Shown: piece after piece, positions 35,914 to 43,592 of the stretch
Layout of the letters: the number at the start of each line of letters is the position of its first letter
Numbering within the stretch: position 1 is the stretch's first letter
Source of the DNA: Sulfurimonas sediminis
GTDB taxonomy: Bacteria; Campylobacterota; Campylobacteria; Campylobacterales; Sulfurimonadaceae
Direction: 5' to 3'
DNA length: 64,000 nucleotides
NCBI RefSeq assembly: GCF_014905115.1
Contig: NZ_CP041235.1
Span: forward strand, 558,001-622,000
Notes under the pieces: model-generated
What the model saw: the letters and a program-made list of their open reading frames with translations, nothing else
What the model was told of the DNA's origin: nothing
Database searches by the model: none
Program-made: the position numbers and the translations under genes

Positions 35914-38906
35914 TGTCACAGGCAGTTTTATTTAATCATTTTAAAAACAATGCACAAAAAGATGCACTTGAAGTTTTGGTATGCGAAGATGCAAAAGAAG
36001 CATATGAGCTTGAAAATGTAGCAAAATTTTTTGGACGTGATGTTGTTGTTTTTCCCGATTTCAGACCAGCTTACGGGGATGATTTGCGTTCGTACAAAGA
36101 AGAGTTGCACGAACTCAGCTTTGCCTTAAGAAAATACTATTTTTGCAGAAAAAAACCACTTGTAATATCTCCTTTAAAAACACTTCTTTTTCACTTGCCA
36201 AAAAAAGAGCTGCTCGGTGAGATGAGGCTTGAGTTTGGCTCAGAGATTAATCTCAAAGAGTTTAAAGAGCAGATGCTTTACTGGGGATACACTTTTGTTG
36301 ACATGGTACAGGTTGCAGGTGAAATTTCCCATCGTGGAGATATTATAGATATTTTTGTACCTTCTTCCGAAAATCCGATAAGAATTTCTCTCTTTGACAA
36401 TGAAATAGAACAGATAAAATCCTTTGCGCTTGAAACACAAAGAACTCTCGGCGATGATTTGGAAAGTGTAGAAATTCGAAGTGCTTTTTATGCGCTGGAT
36501 GAAGCATCCTACAATGAATTGCATCAAAAAATACAAAAGAGTGAATTTGATGCACTCAACAAAGATGTAGCCTCTTTGGGATTTTGGCATCTTGATGAAC
36601 TGGCAGAGAATTTTTTGGCAGGCAAAAATGTCAAGCTTGTCAGAAATCTGGACAATATACTCAAAGATGCCTACGGTATAAACAATCCGCAGCTTCCAAG
36701 GGATGCTTTTGATTTGGAACTACTCGAAGAAAACGATGCCGTCAAAGAGCTGGTTGTTGTCAATGCTGCGCAGCTTTTAAAAGTACATCCAAACAAAAAA
36801 GTAACGCTCATTGCTGCAAATAATGCAACAATAAAACAGACGGGCATTTATGATACAGCAGGGTTGACCATTGTAGAGGCTCCTTATATATTAAATATTA
36901 TTACACCTGATGAGCTGGTTATATCACTGAACAAAGCCGATAAAAAACGCCGTAGAAGAAAAACTTCTATTCTTTTGGATGATTTAAAAGCAGGTGATTA
37001 TGTTGTTCATGAAGATTATGGTGTGGGTATCTTTGAAAAAATTGAAAAAACCGAAATACTCGGCGGAGTCAAAGACTTTATCGTCATCAAATATGTCGGT
37101 GATGATAAAATACTGCTGCCTGTAGAAAATCTCGACTATATTGACCGCTATATTGCCGGAGGCGGTGCGACACCTGTGCTGGACAGGCTGGGAAAAGGAA
37201 GCTTTGGCAAACTCAAAGCAAAGGTAAAAAAAAGACTGCTTGAGATTGCAGGACAGATTGTTAACACGGCAGCAGCAAGAGCACTCATTAAGGCACCTAA
37301 AATTTCTTTGGACAAAAAAGAGTTAGAGCAGTTTCAGGCACTTTCAGGTTTTGAGTATACAGATGATCAGACTCAGGCTGTTGAGGAGATACTCGGACAG
37401 ATGAGTTCAGGGCATATAATGGACAGGCTTTTAAGTGGAGATGTCGGTTTTGGCAAAACAGAAATTGCACTCAACACTATTTATGCAGCCTACAAGTCAG
37501 GCTATCAGTCGGCATTTATCGTGCCGACTACACTGCTTTCAGCGCAGCACTGGCGCTCTTTGGATGCGCGGTTTAAAGATTTGGGTATCCGTTATGCTAA
37601 ACTTGACCGATTTGTCACCACAAAAGAGAAAAATGCAGTTATTAAAGGGCTGGCAAGCGGTGAAATAGACTGTGTTGTTGGGACACATACGCTTTTTGGA
37701 CTGGAATTTAAAAAGCTTGGCGTGGTGATTATAGATGAAGAACACAAGTTTGGTGTGAAACAAAAAGAGAAAATCAAAGAGCTCTATCATAATGTGCATC
37801 TGCTCTCTATGAGTGCAACGCCTATTCCGCGTTCACTGAATCAGGCACTCAGCTCCATAAAAACAATGAGCCAGCTTTTAACAGCGCCGAGTGAGCGCCA
37901 AGGGGTCAGAACTTTTGTCAAAGAGTATGATGAAAAGCTGATAAAAGAGGTTATTTTGAGAGAACTTCGCCGTGGCGGTCAGGTCTTTTATGTGCACAAT
38001 TCAATTGATCATATGCCGATAAAAATGGGGGAACTGCAGGCACTCTTGCCTGACTTGAGAATGCTTATGCTGCATTCTAAAATATCAGCGGTTGAAACAG
38101 AAAAAGAGCTGCTGAAATTTGAAGCAGGCGAATATGATGTCATGATAGCTACTTCCATTATTGAGAGTGGTATCCATATGCCTCGTGTCAACACCATCAT
38201 TGTGGACGGTGCAGACAGATTTGGTATAGCAGATTTACATCAGCTTCGCGGACGTGTAGGCCGTGGCCACAATGAGGGTTTTGCCTATTTTATTGTACAA
38301 AACAAAGAAAATTTGACAGATGAAGCCAAAAAACGTCTTTTGGCATTGGAATCAAACTCCTTTTTAGGTTCGGGTTCTGTGCTGGCACATCATGATTTGG
38401 AAATTCGCGGCGGCGGAAATCTTGTAGGGGATGCACAAAGCGGACATATTAAAAATATCGGCTACTCTTTGTATCTTCGAATGCTTGAAGATGCCATAAA
38501 AGAGTTGAGCAATACAGCCGAGGGAGAGCGGGCAAAGGTAGATGTGAAACTGAGCATATCCGCTTTTATCAGTGATGAAATTGTGCAAGAAGACAGATTG
38601 CGTTTGGATATCTACAGAAGACTTTCACAGTGTGAAAATGCTGTGGAGATTTACGAGATAGAAGAAGAGGTAATTGACCGTTTTGGTGAGTTGGATATTC
38701 CTACAAAACAGTTTTTTGAACTGATGGTTATTAAACTTTTGTCCCTGGAGAAAAAAATCAAAACGATTTCAAACTATGGACAAAATATCACATTTACCTA
38801 TTTAAATGAGTCTAAGGAGACAATAAAATCAGATTCGAAAGATGATGATGACATTATCAAAGCAACACTGTACTATTTAAGAAACAGCAAACCAAAAGTG
38901 CTCTAA
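35913..38906 (+). CDS. mfd: Transcription-repair coupling factor
   Basis: A 997-residue DNA translocase that removes RNA polymerase stalled at lesions and recruits nucleotide-excision repair. The N-terminal UvrB-like part is shorter than in E. coli (1148 residues). The RNA polymerase-interacting domain has AGDYVVHEDYGVGIFEKIE. Helicase motifs are LLSGDVGFGKTEIA (Walker A), IIDEEHKFG, LSMSATPIPRSL and the RecG/Mfd-type HQLRGRVGRG. A C-terminal TRCF domain follows. It is the last long gene of the 25.8-39.3 kb plus-strand run. Confidence 0.96.
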   Translation: MSQAVLFNHFKNNAQKDALEVLVCEDAKEAYELENVAKFFGRDVVVFPDFRPAYGDDLRSYKEELHELSFALRKYYFCRKKPLVISPLKTLLFHLPKKELLGEMRLEFGSEINLKEFKEQMLYWGYTFVDMVQVAGEISHRGDIIDIFVPSSENPIRISLFDNEIEQIKSFALETQRTLGDDLESVEIRSAFYALDEASYNELHQKIQKSEFDALNKDVASLGFWHLDELAENFLAGKNVKLVRNLDNILKDAYGINNPQLPRDAFDLELLEENDAVKELVVVNAAQLLKVHPNKKVTLIAANNATIKQTGIYDTAGLTIVEAPYILNIITPDELVISLNKADKKRRRRKTSILLDDLKAGDYVVHEDYGVGIFEKIEKTEILGGVKDFIVIKYVGDDKILLPVENLDYIDRYIAGGGATPVLDRLGKGSFGKLKAKVKKRLLEIAGQIVNTAAARALIKAPKISLDKKELEQFQALSGFEYTDDQTQAVEEILGQMSSGHIMDRLLSGDVGFGKTEIALNTIYAAYKSGYQSAFIVPTTLLSAQHWRSLDARFKDLGIRYAKLDRFVTTKEKNAVIKGLASGEIDCVVGTHTLFGLEFKKLGVVIIDEEHKFGVKQKEKIKELYHNVHLLSMSATPIPRSLNQALSSIKTMSQLLTAPSERQGVRTFVKEYDEKLIKEVILRELRRGGQVFYVHNSIDHMPIKMGELQALLPDLRMLMLHSKISAVETEKELLKFEAGEYDVMIATSIIESGIHMPRVNTIIVDGADRFGIADLHQLRGRVGRGHNEGFAYFIVQNKENLTDEAKKRLLALESNSFLGSGSVLAHHDLEIRGGGNLVGDAQSGHIKNIGYSLYLRMLEDAIKELSNTAEGERAKVDVKLSISAFISDEIVQEDRLRLDIYRRLSQCENAVEIYEIEEEVIDRFGELDIPTKQFFELMVIKLLSLEKKIKTISNYGQNITFTYLNESKETIKSDSKDDDDIIKATLYYLRNSKPKVL

Positions 38907-39317
38907 TTGGTCTATATTACTCTTTTTTTAAGCGCTTTTGGCGCTGCAACTCTATTGCCGATTGTAAGTGAAGCTGTATTGGTTTATGATATTGCAGCCG
39001 GTTACAATATTTATGCTCTGCTGGGTGTTGCTACACTCGGCAATACCCTTGGTTCCTGTTTGAACTACTTTTTGGGTAAAAAAGGGGTTGAGTATCTGGC
39101 ACAGAAAAAATATGTAAAAATGAAAGTATATAAAAAAGCCGAATCAATGTTTGAGTGTTACGGTGCCATCGTGCTGCTGCTCTCCTGGGCTCCGATTATC
39201 GGCGATCCTATTACTTTTGTAGCCGGTGCCCTGCATTATAATTTTAAAAAATTTTTTGTGCTTGTTTTGTTTGCAAAAGGTATTCGTTATATTCTATTGG
39301 CACTTTTTTTTATCTGA
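38907..39317 (+). CDS. YqaA/DedA-like small membrane protein
   Basis: A 136-residue inner-membrane protein with about three to four helices. GNTLGSCLNYFLGKKG and WAPIIGDPITFVAGALH are the signatures of the YqaA branch of the SNARE-associated/DedA superfamily. Function in this branch is not established; lipid or small-molecule transport is suspected for the superfamily. It starts at TTG directly after the mfd stop. It converges with the amidotransferase-like gene with a 24-bp overlap. Confidence 0.8.
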   Translation: MVYITLFLSAFGAATLLPIVSEAVLVYDIAAGYNIYALLGVATLGNTLGSCLNYFLGKKGVEYLAQKKYVKMKVYKKAESMFECYGAIVLLLSWAPIIGDPITFVAGALHYNFKKFFVLVLFAKGIRYILLALFFI

Positions 39318-39983
39318 TTTTATCTCTTTGGAAAAAGCTTCAAAAATGCGGTAAGTACTCCAGTGATAGGGCATAAACTCAGGATGCCACTGCAGACCTA
39401 AAATGAAGTTTTTATTGTCTGTTTCAATGGCCTGTATGAGGCCGTTTGTATCTTTTGCTGCAACTTTCAGCCCTTTTCCGAGTCTTCTCACTGTTTGATG
39501 ATGCAGGGCATTGACTTTTAATTTTTCGGCTTTGAGAATTTTATGCAGCTGGCTTTTTGGTTCTATTTTGATGGTATTTTGCGGCAGCAGGGAATGCGGA
39601 TGTCTAAATTCCAAATCCATTTCCTGTATATGCGGATGAAGTGATCCGCCCATAAAGAGGTTGATAAACTGCATGCCTCTGCATATTCCCATAACAGGAA
39701 TGTTTTGTGTGAGCGCGCGCTCAAGTAAAAAGAGTTCCATCGCATCACGCAGCGGTTCGGTTTTTTTTACACTGGGATGTTTGTATGTATGAAAAGTATG
39801 CGGATCAATATCCACACCTCCTGTCAGTAAAAGCCCATCCATTTGGATGCTTTTATCCCAATTACCAGGATGTAAAAACCTTGCATTCACACCAAAAAGT
39901 GTGAGCAAGGCACGACTTGTCATCCAGGCACTGCGACTTCCTTTACTTGAGCCTGTTATGATTATATTTGTTTTTTCAGCCAT
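39294..39983 (-). CDS. Class I glutamine amidotransferase-like (peptidase C26/PuuD type)
   Basis: A 229-residue protein with the class I GATase fold. The nucleophile is the Cys of MGICRGMQF, and the His-Glu pair is in LGLQWHPEF. LLTGGVDIDP is typical of gamma-glutamyl-GABA hydrolase relatives. It may hydrolyse gamma-glutamyl amides or deliver ammonia. The ATG at 39981-39983 has AAGG upstream and overlaps the end of the amidoligase gene by 22 bp, so the pair is co-translated. The known association of amidoligases with such hydrolases suggests one makes and the other cuts or modifies a glutamyl-type amide bond; substrates are unknown. Confidence 0.85.
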   Translation of the reverse strand: MAEKTNIIITGSSKGSRSAWMTSRALLTLFGVNARFLHPGNWDKSIQMDGLLLTGGVDIDPHTFHTYKHPSVKKTEPLRDAMELFLLERALTQNIPVMGICRGMQFINLFMGGSLHPHIQEMDLEFRHPHSLLPQNTIKIEPKSQLHKILKAEKLKVNALHHQTVRRLGKGLKVAAKDTNGLIQAIETDNKNFILGLQWHPEFMPYHWSTYRIFEAFSKEIKSDKKKCQ

Positions 39984-40972
39984 ACATTGACCTTCTGCAA
40001 CCATTTCTCTTTTTTCAAAAACGAAAAAGGGTCAGTGAGGTATTTGCTGTATTCACCGGCAAGTTGTGCAAGTGTCTCTTTGTCTTGAGCGAGTTTTTCA
40101 ATGATGACCCAGCTGTTCCAGGCATCATATGTATGCCACTCCTTTTTGTCAACCTTGGAGTTTGGAAGACGATAATGATAGGCAGGACGCGGTGAAATTT
40201 TTTCCTCGGGCAGCGTCTTGAAAACCTGATTGGAATCTATCCAGGCAAGGAGAGGCAAGAGGTCCAGCGCGCGATTGCGGGTAGGGTTGTATTGCAGATA
40301 GTCGCAGATAAACCGGTTTATATCGGGTTGGTAAGAGGCTTTGAGTACTTTTTGTATATACTCCTCTTCAAAAGGTTTGATATAGGGGCTGATTCTGCGT
40401 ACAATATCCGGTTGCAGCCATAGCACAAGTGTCTCATAAAGAATGAAAAATGCCCTGAGTGTATCAATAATTTCTGTTACCTCAAAAGAGAAGGCCTGGG
40501 GATTGATATGAAAGCCAAAGGCATAAAGAGGGTTGGCATCAGTTCCAAGTGCTCCGTTGGTCCGGAAAGTCTCTTTTATCTCTTCTACAATTTCAATTTT
40601 ATCCAAAGGAAGCGGCGGTGTTGTAATTTCATAAGGCACTATGGTTTGTGAAAGGGTGGCTATGAACTCTTCCAATGCCAGTGCGATTTCTGCTTCGATA
40701 AACTGGTCAAGTCCTATGTTCTGCAGCCATTTCTGCAATCCCTGAGAAATAAGAAACTGAAAATCAAGCACAAGATTAAAGTCACCATAATGTGTGTCTC
40801 TGATTTTGTAATGATAAGGATTTATTTTTTCCATACTGCCGGATTTTAGAGTTTCAATAAGTAATTCTGCACTTTTTTGTAATTCTATGGCACTGTATTC
40901 AAGTTCAAAGCCGACTTTTCGAAGTTCATGTGAAGAAGCAAGAAGCACAGGTGGTTGAACAAAAAGATTCAT
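39962..40972 (-). CDS. Amidoligase-family enzyme (glutamine-synthetase-like fold)
   Basis: A 336-residue protein that looks like the putative amidoligase family (PF12224). It has LRKVGFELEYSAIEL near the N-terminus (Glu pair for metal/ATP), YEITTPPLPLDKIEIVEEI around residue 115 and AFGFHINPQAF around residue 150. The family is predicted to form amide bonds with ATP, making peptide-like metabolites or modifying proteins. The start codon lies only 8 bases from a 272-bp palindromic element, and no ribosome site is seen, so expression must depend on the element's sequence. It is followed, overlapping, by a class I amidotransferase. Confidence 0.75.
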   Translation of the reverse strand: MNLFVQPPVLLASSHELRKVGFELEYSAIELQKSAELLIETLKSGSMEKINPYHYKIRDTHYGDFNLVLDFQFLISQGLQKWLQNIGLDQFIEAEIALALEEFIATLSQTIVPYEITTPPLPLDKIEIVEEIKETFRTNGALGTDANPLYAFGFHINPQAFSFEVTEIIDTLRAFFILYETLVLWLQPDIVRRISPYIKPFEEEYIQKVLKASYQPDINRFICDYLQYNPTRNRALDLLPLLAWIDSNQVFKTLPEEKISPRPAYHYRLPNSKVDKKEWHTYDAWNSWVIIEKLAQDKETLAQLAGEYSKYLTDPFSFLKKEKWLQKVNVWLKKQI

Positions 40973-40980
40973 ACTGTAAT

Positions 40981-41252
40981 TAAGTACCTATCCAAAGATA
41001 AAACCAATTAACAGCGATAAGTAAAAGGTACAGATGCAAGGCAGATTTTTGCAGCACTAGCCGTAGTTAATGCAAAAAAATCTAACGAAGACAGATGTGC
41101 CTTTTACTTATCGCCCAAGGGGAATTTTAAAATGATACCTATTAGTGCGTTAAAAACTCTTGAAGCTACTGGTAGCTTCTGCGAATTTTTGCCTTCTACT
41201 GGGCATCATTTTAAAGTTCTGTTAATTGGTTTTATTTTTGGATAGGTACTTA
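40981..41252. mobile_element. 272-bp nested-palindrome, MITE-like element
   Basis: The ends are 34-bp inverted repeats (40981-41014 and 41219-41252) differing at one position, beginning TAAGTACCTATCC. Inside are two more stem regions. CGATAAGTAAAAGGTACA (41015-41032) pairs with 41096-41113 with one mismatch. TTTAAAATGAT (41126-41136) pairs with 41204-41214. The second arm ends in a perfect 8-bp hairpin, GAAGCTAC/GTAGCTTC (41162-41179). The whole could fold as a branched cruciform. TA flanks AGTACC at both ends, as expected for insertion at TA by an IS630/mariner-type transposase (inference). No coding region lies inside. It occupies almost the whole gap between two divergent genes. Confidence 0.75.
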
Positions 41253-41267
41253 TACTCTATATTTAGA

Positions 41268-41273
41268 TATAAT
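41268..41273 (+). promoter_or_regulatory. -10 element for the YmdB-like gene
   Basis: TATAAT lies 28 bases before the TTG start and 15 bases outside the right end of the palindromic element. Any -35 contact would fall inside the element. Confidence 0.45.
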
Positions 41274-41301
41274 TTCGAAAATTTAACAAAAGAATTATAC
41301 A

Positions 41302-42108
41302 TTGAAAATAGCATTTATAGGCGATATACTAGGGCAACCCGGGCGTGTCATGTTGCGTGATTATCTGAAGAAAATAAAAGAAGAACACAAAATTGATTTT
41401 GTCATTGCAAATTATGAAAATGCTTCTCATGGTTTTGGATTGACACTCAAAAATGCAAATGAACTCTTCTCATACGGCATTGATGTTATGAGCGGAGGCA
41501 ATCATACCTGGGATAAAAAAGAGATTATTCCTCTTTTAGATACGCATGAACTGCTGCGACCCCATAATTATCCGGATGAAGTACCGGGAACCGGTCTGCG
41601 TATTTATGATATCAAGGGTGAAAAACTTGCTGTCTTGAATCTAATGGGGCATTATGCAATGCCCTATACTGACAATGCTTTTCGCTGTGCAAAAAATACG
41701 GTTGAGGCACTGCACACGCAGGAGATAAAAAATATTTTTGTTGATTTTCATGCTGAGGCTACAAGTGAAAAACGTGCTATGATGATGATGCTTCAGGGAA
41801 AAGTAAGCGGAATTATCGGGACACATACCCATGTAGGCACTGATGATTTTCAAATTGTAAACGGTACGGCATATATGAGTGATATAGGGCTTACAGGGTG
41901 CCGTGACAATATAATTGGCATGGACAAAGATGTTCCTATAAAACAGTTTTTGACAGGGCTAAAAGGGCATTTTGATATTCCCAAAAAGTGTAAAAAAATT
42001 CTGCAGATGGCTGTTATGCAAATCAACGACGGCAAATGCAGTGAGGCATACAAACTGAAAATTTTTGATGACAGCAGAGTGATTAAAACCGAGGCATGGC
42101 TGGATTAG
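41302..42108 (+). CDS. YmdB-family metallophosphoesterase
   Basis: A 268-residue protein of the TIGR00282 family. Two-metal site motifs: FIGDILGQPGR, ANYENASHG, SGGNHTWDKKE, LMGHYAMP, FVDFHAEATSEK and GTHTHVGTDD. Bacillus YmdB is a 2',3'-cyclic nucleotide phosphodiesterase that affects biofilm and spore-related behaviour; the role in this phylum is unknown. It starts at TTG (41302). It ends with a 4-bp convergent overlap with the next gene. Confidence 0.9.
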   Translation: MKIAFIGDILGQPGRVMLRDYLKKIKEEHKIDFVIANYENASHGFGLTLKNANELFSYGIDVMSGGNHTWDKKEIIPLLDTHELLRPHNYPDEVPGTGLRIYDIKGEKLAVLNLMGHYAMPYTDNAFRCAKNTVEALHTQEIKNIFVDFHAEATSEKRAMMMMLQGKVSGIIGTHTHVGTDDFQIVNGTAYMSDIGLTGCRDNIIGMDKDVPIKQFLTGLKGHFDIPKKCKKILQMAVMQINDGKCSEAYKLKIFDDSRVIKTEAWLD

Positions 42109-42554
42109 GCGGCAGTCACTCTGTAGTAGTTGTCATTTGCAATATAGGTATTGATAAATTTTTGTTTTAAAAGAGTGTTCTGTTGTATGTTTTCAGGCTG
42201 TTTAACTTCTTGTGTTAATGCTGTTTTCGGTTTTTGCAAAAGAGAAAAATAGTGAGAATTTTCACTGTAGGCATTCTGGGCACTGCTGATTTTGTTTATT
42301 TTTTCAAATTTGGTTTTGGCATACTCTTTTTTGAATGCATTTTGCTGTTGCAGTAACTGTTGGTTGTGTAATGACTTATAGTTTGAGATGTAATTGAGTG
42401 GTATTTTTACAGAAGAAGCAACAACTTTTTCAAGGTTTTTTGAGAATAATTTCTCTTGCTCTTGAGAGAAAGTGTCTCTTGCATTTTGCGTATGTTTATC
42501 TATTTGTGATGTGTGTTTGTTGGGTATATATGTATTGTATGATGAAACAAACAT
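42105..42554 (-). CDS. Hypothetical protein, Gln/Asn/Lys-rich
   Basis: A 149-residue protein that I do not recognise. It has no signal peptide or membrane helix. It is rich in Gln, Asn, Lys and Ser, with a likely helical middle (about residues 20-110). The opening MFVSSYNTYIPN resembles in style the start of another unknown protein at 50578-51102 (MNTSYAANSYYRHD). The ATG at 42552-42554 has GAGGG upstream. It is divergent from the OmpR-type regulator gene with overlapping promoter space, so it may be under its control. Confidence 0.6.
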   Translation of the reverse strand: MFVSSYNTYIPNKHTSQIDKHTQNARDTFSQEQEKLFSKNLEKVVASSVKIPLNYISNYKSLHNQQLLQQQNAFKKEYAKTKFEKINKISSAQNAYSENSHYFSLLQKPKTALTQEVKQPENIQQNTLLKQKFINTYIANDNYYRVTAA

Positions 42555-42589
42555 CTTTTTTCCCTCTTCCAAATTTCCGCAATTGATTT

Positions 42590-42616
42590 ATTATACCATA
42601 GAATCTTTGATATAAT
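42590..42616. promoter_or_regulatory. Divergent -10 elements between the hypothetical gene and the response regulator
   Basis: Minus-strand TATAAT at 42590-42595 lies 36 bases from the leftward gene's start. Plus-strand TATAAT at 42611-42616 lies 25 bases from the regulator's start. The close spacing would allow shared control. Confidence 0.45.
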
Positions 42617-42640
42617 TATAAAAAATATTAAGGCATGTTT

Positions 42641-43315
42641 ATGAGTGCAAATATAGTAATAGTTGAAGATGAGGAAGATTTACTCGAACTGTTGGAATAC
42701 ACCCTGGAAAAAGAGGGGTTTGAGACAATAGGCTTTTTAAATACAAAAACAGTTGTGCAGATTTTAGATGAAGAAGATATAGATTTACTGATAATGGACA
42801 GGAACCTTCCCGGTGTTGAGGGAAGTGAGTTTGTTGCCCAACTGCGTGATGAGGGGCTTGATATACCCGTTATATTTTTAAGTGCAAAAGACAGAGATGA
42901 AGATATTGAGAGTGGCTTTTTAAGAGGCGGAGATGATTACATCACAAAACCGTTTAATATGAAAGAGTTGGTCCTTCGCATCCGGTCTGTCTTAAAAAGA
43001 ACTTCAAAAAAATACAATAATTCAAAATTGCTTTTTAGAGATTTACTGCTTGACAAAGGCAGCAGAACATTACATGTAGACGGAAGACCTGTTGATGTGA
43101 CAAAGCTTGAATTTGATCTTTTAAGTGAATTTATTTTAAATAAAAACAGTGTACTTGACAGGGATTATCTGCTTGAAAATGTTTGGGGTGACAGTGAAAA
43201 CCACCAGTACAAGACTGTCAATGTTGCCATCAACAGGCTCAAAGAGAAGATAGACCCGGACAAGTCAAAAGACTATATACAAACAGTTCGCGGAGTAGGG
43301 TATAAAATATGTTAA
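42641..43315 (+). CDS. OmpR/PhoB-type response regulator (orphan)
   Basis: A 224-residue two-domain regulator. The receiver (residues 1-118) has the acidic pair VEDEEDL, the phosphorylated Asp in LIMDRNLPG, the Ser in FLSAKD and the Lys in YITKPF. The winged-helix DNA-binding domain (about 130-222) has LEFDLLSEFILN and VNVAINRLKEKI with the RGVGYKI end. AAGG is well placed for the second of two close ATGs. No histidine kinase is adjacent, so its partner must be elsewhere. A small HTH gene follows 64 bases downstream. Confidence 0.92.
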   Translation: MSANIVIVEDEEDLLELLEYTLEKEGFETIGFLNTKTVVQILDEEDIDLLIMDRNLPGVEGSEFVAQLRDEGLDIPVIFLSAKDRDEDIESGFLRGGDDYITKPFNMKELVLRIRSVLKRTSKKYNNSKLLFRDLLLDKGSRTLHVDGRPVDVTKLEFDLLSEFILNKNSVLDRDYLLENVWGDSENHQYKTVNVAINRLKEKIDPDKSKDYIQTVRGVGYKIC

Positions 43316-43379
43316 CAAATTGACATATTTTTAGCTTTCTTGATTTTTCTTGGTTATATTGTTGCTCTTAGGAGTAAGA

Positions 43380-43592
43380 ATGAGAGATTTTCGAACGATT
43401 ATAGAAGTTTTAAAAGAGCATATTGCAAATGGTTCAAAGGCTAAAGTCTATGACAAAGATGTGGCAAATCTACTAAATATTTCCCAATCAAAATTTGCAA
43501 CAATCAAAAAAAGAAACTCTACCCCTTTTGTTGAGATACTGGAATACTGTCATCAAAAAGGTTTGTGTTGCAATGAAATTTTTTTTGACTAG
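43380..43592 (+). CDS. Small helix-turn-helix protein
   Basis: A 70-residue protein with a single HTH-type fold: DKDVANLLNISQSKFATIKKRN reads as helix-turn-recognition helix, similar to phage CI-like or XRE domains but short. The ATG at 43380 is preceded by TAGGAG. A weak reading from 43350 would add ten residues without a ribosome site. It may be a DNA-binding regulator. No toxin-like partner is adjacent. It converges with dnaX with a 4-bp overlap. Confidence 0.75.
   Translation: MRDFRTIIEVLKEHIANGSKAKVYDKDVANLLNISQSKFATIKKRNSTPFVEILEYCHQKGLCCNEIFFD

Noticed and set aside
43380-43592. Antitoxin of a toxin-antitoxin pair
   Set aside because: No small toxin-like gene is adjacent; neighbours are a response regulator and dnaX.
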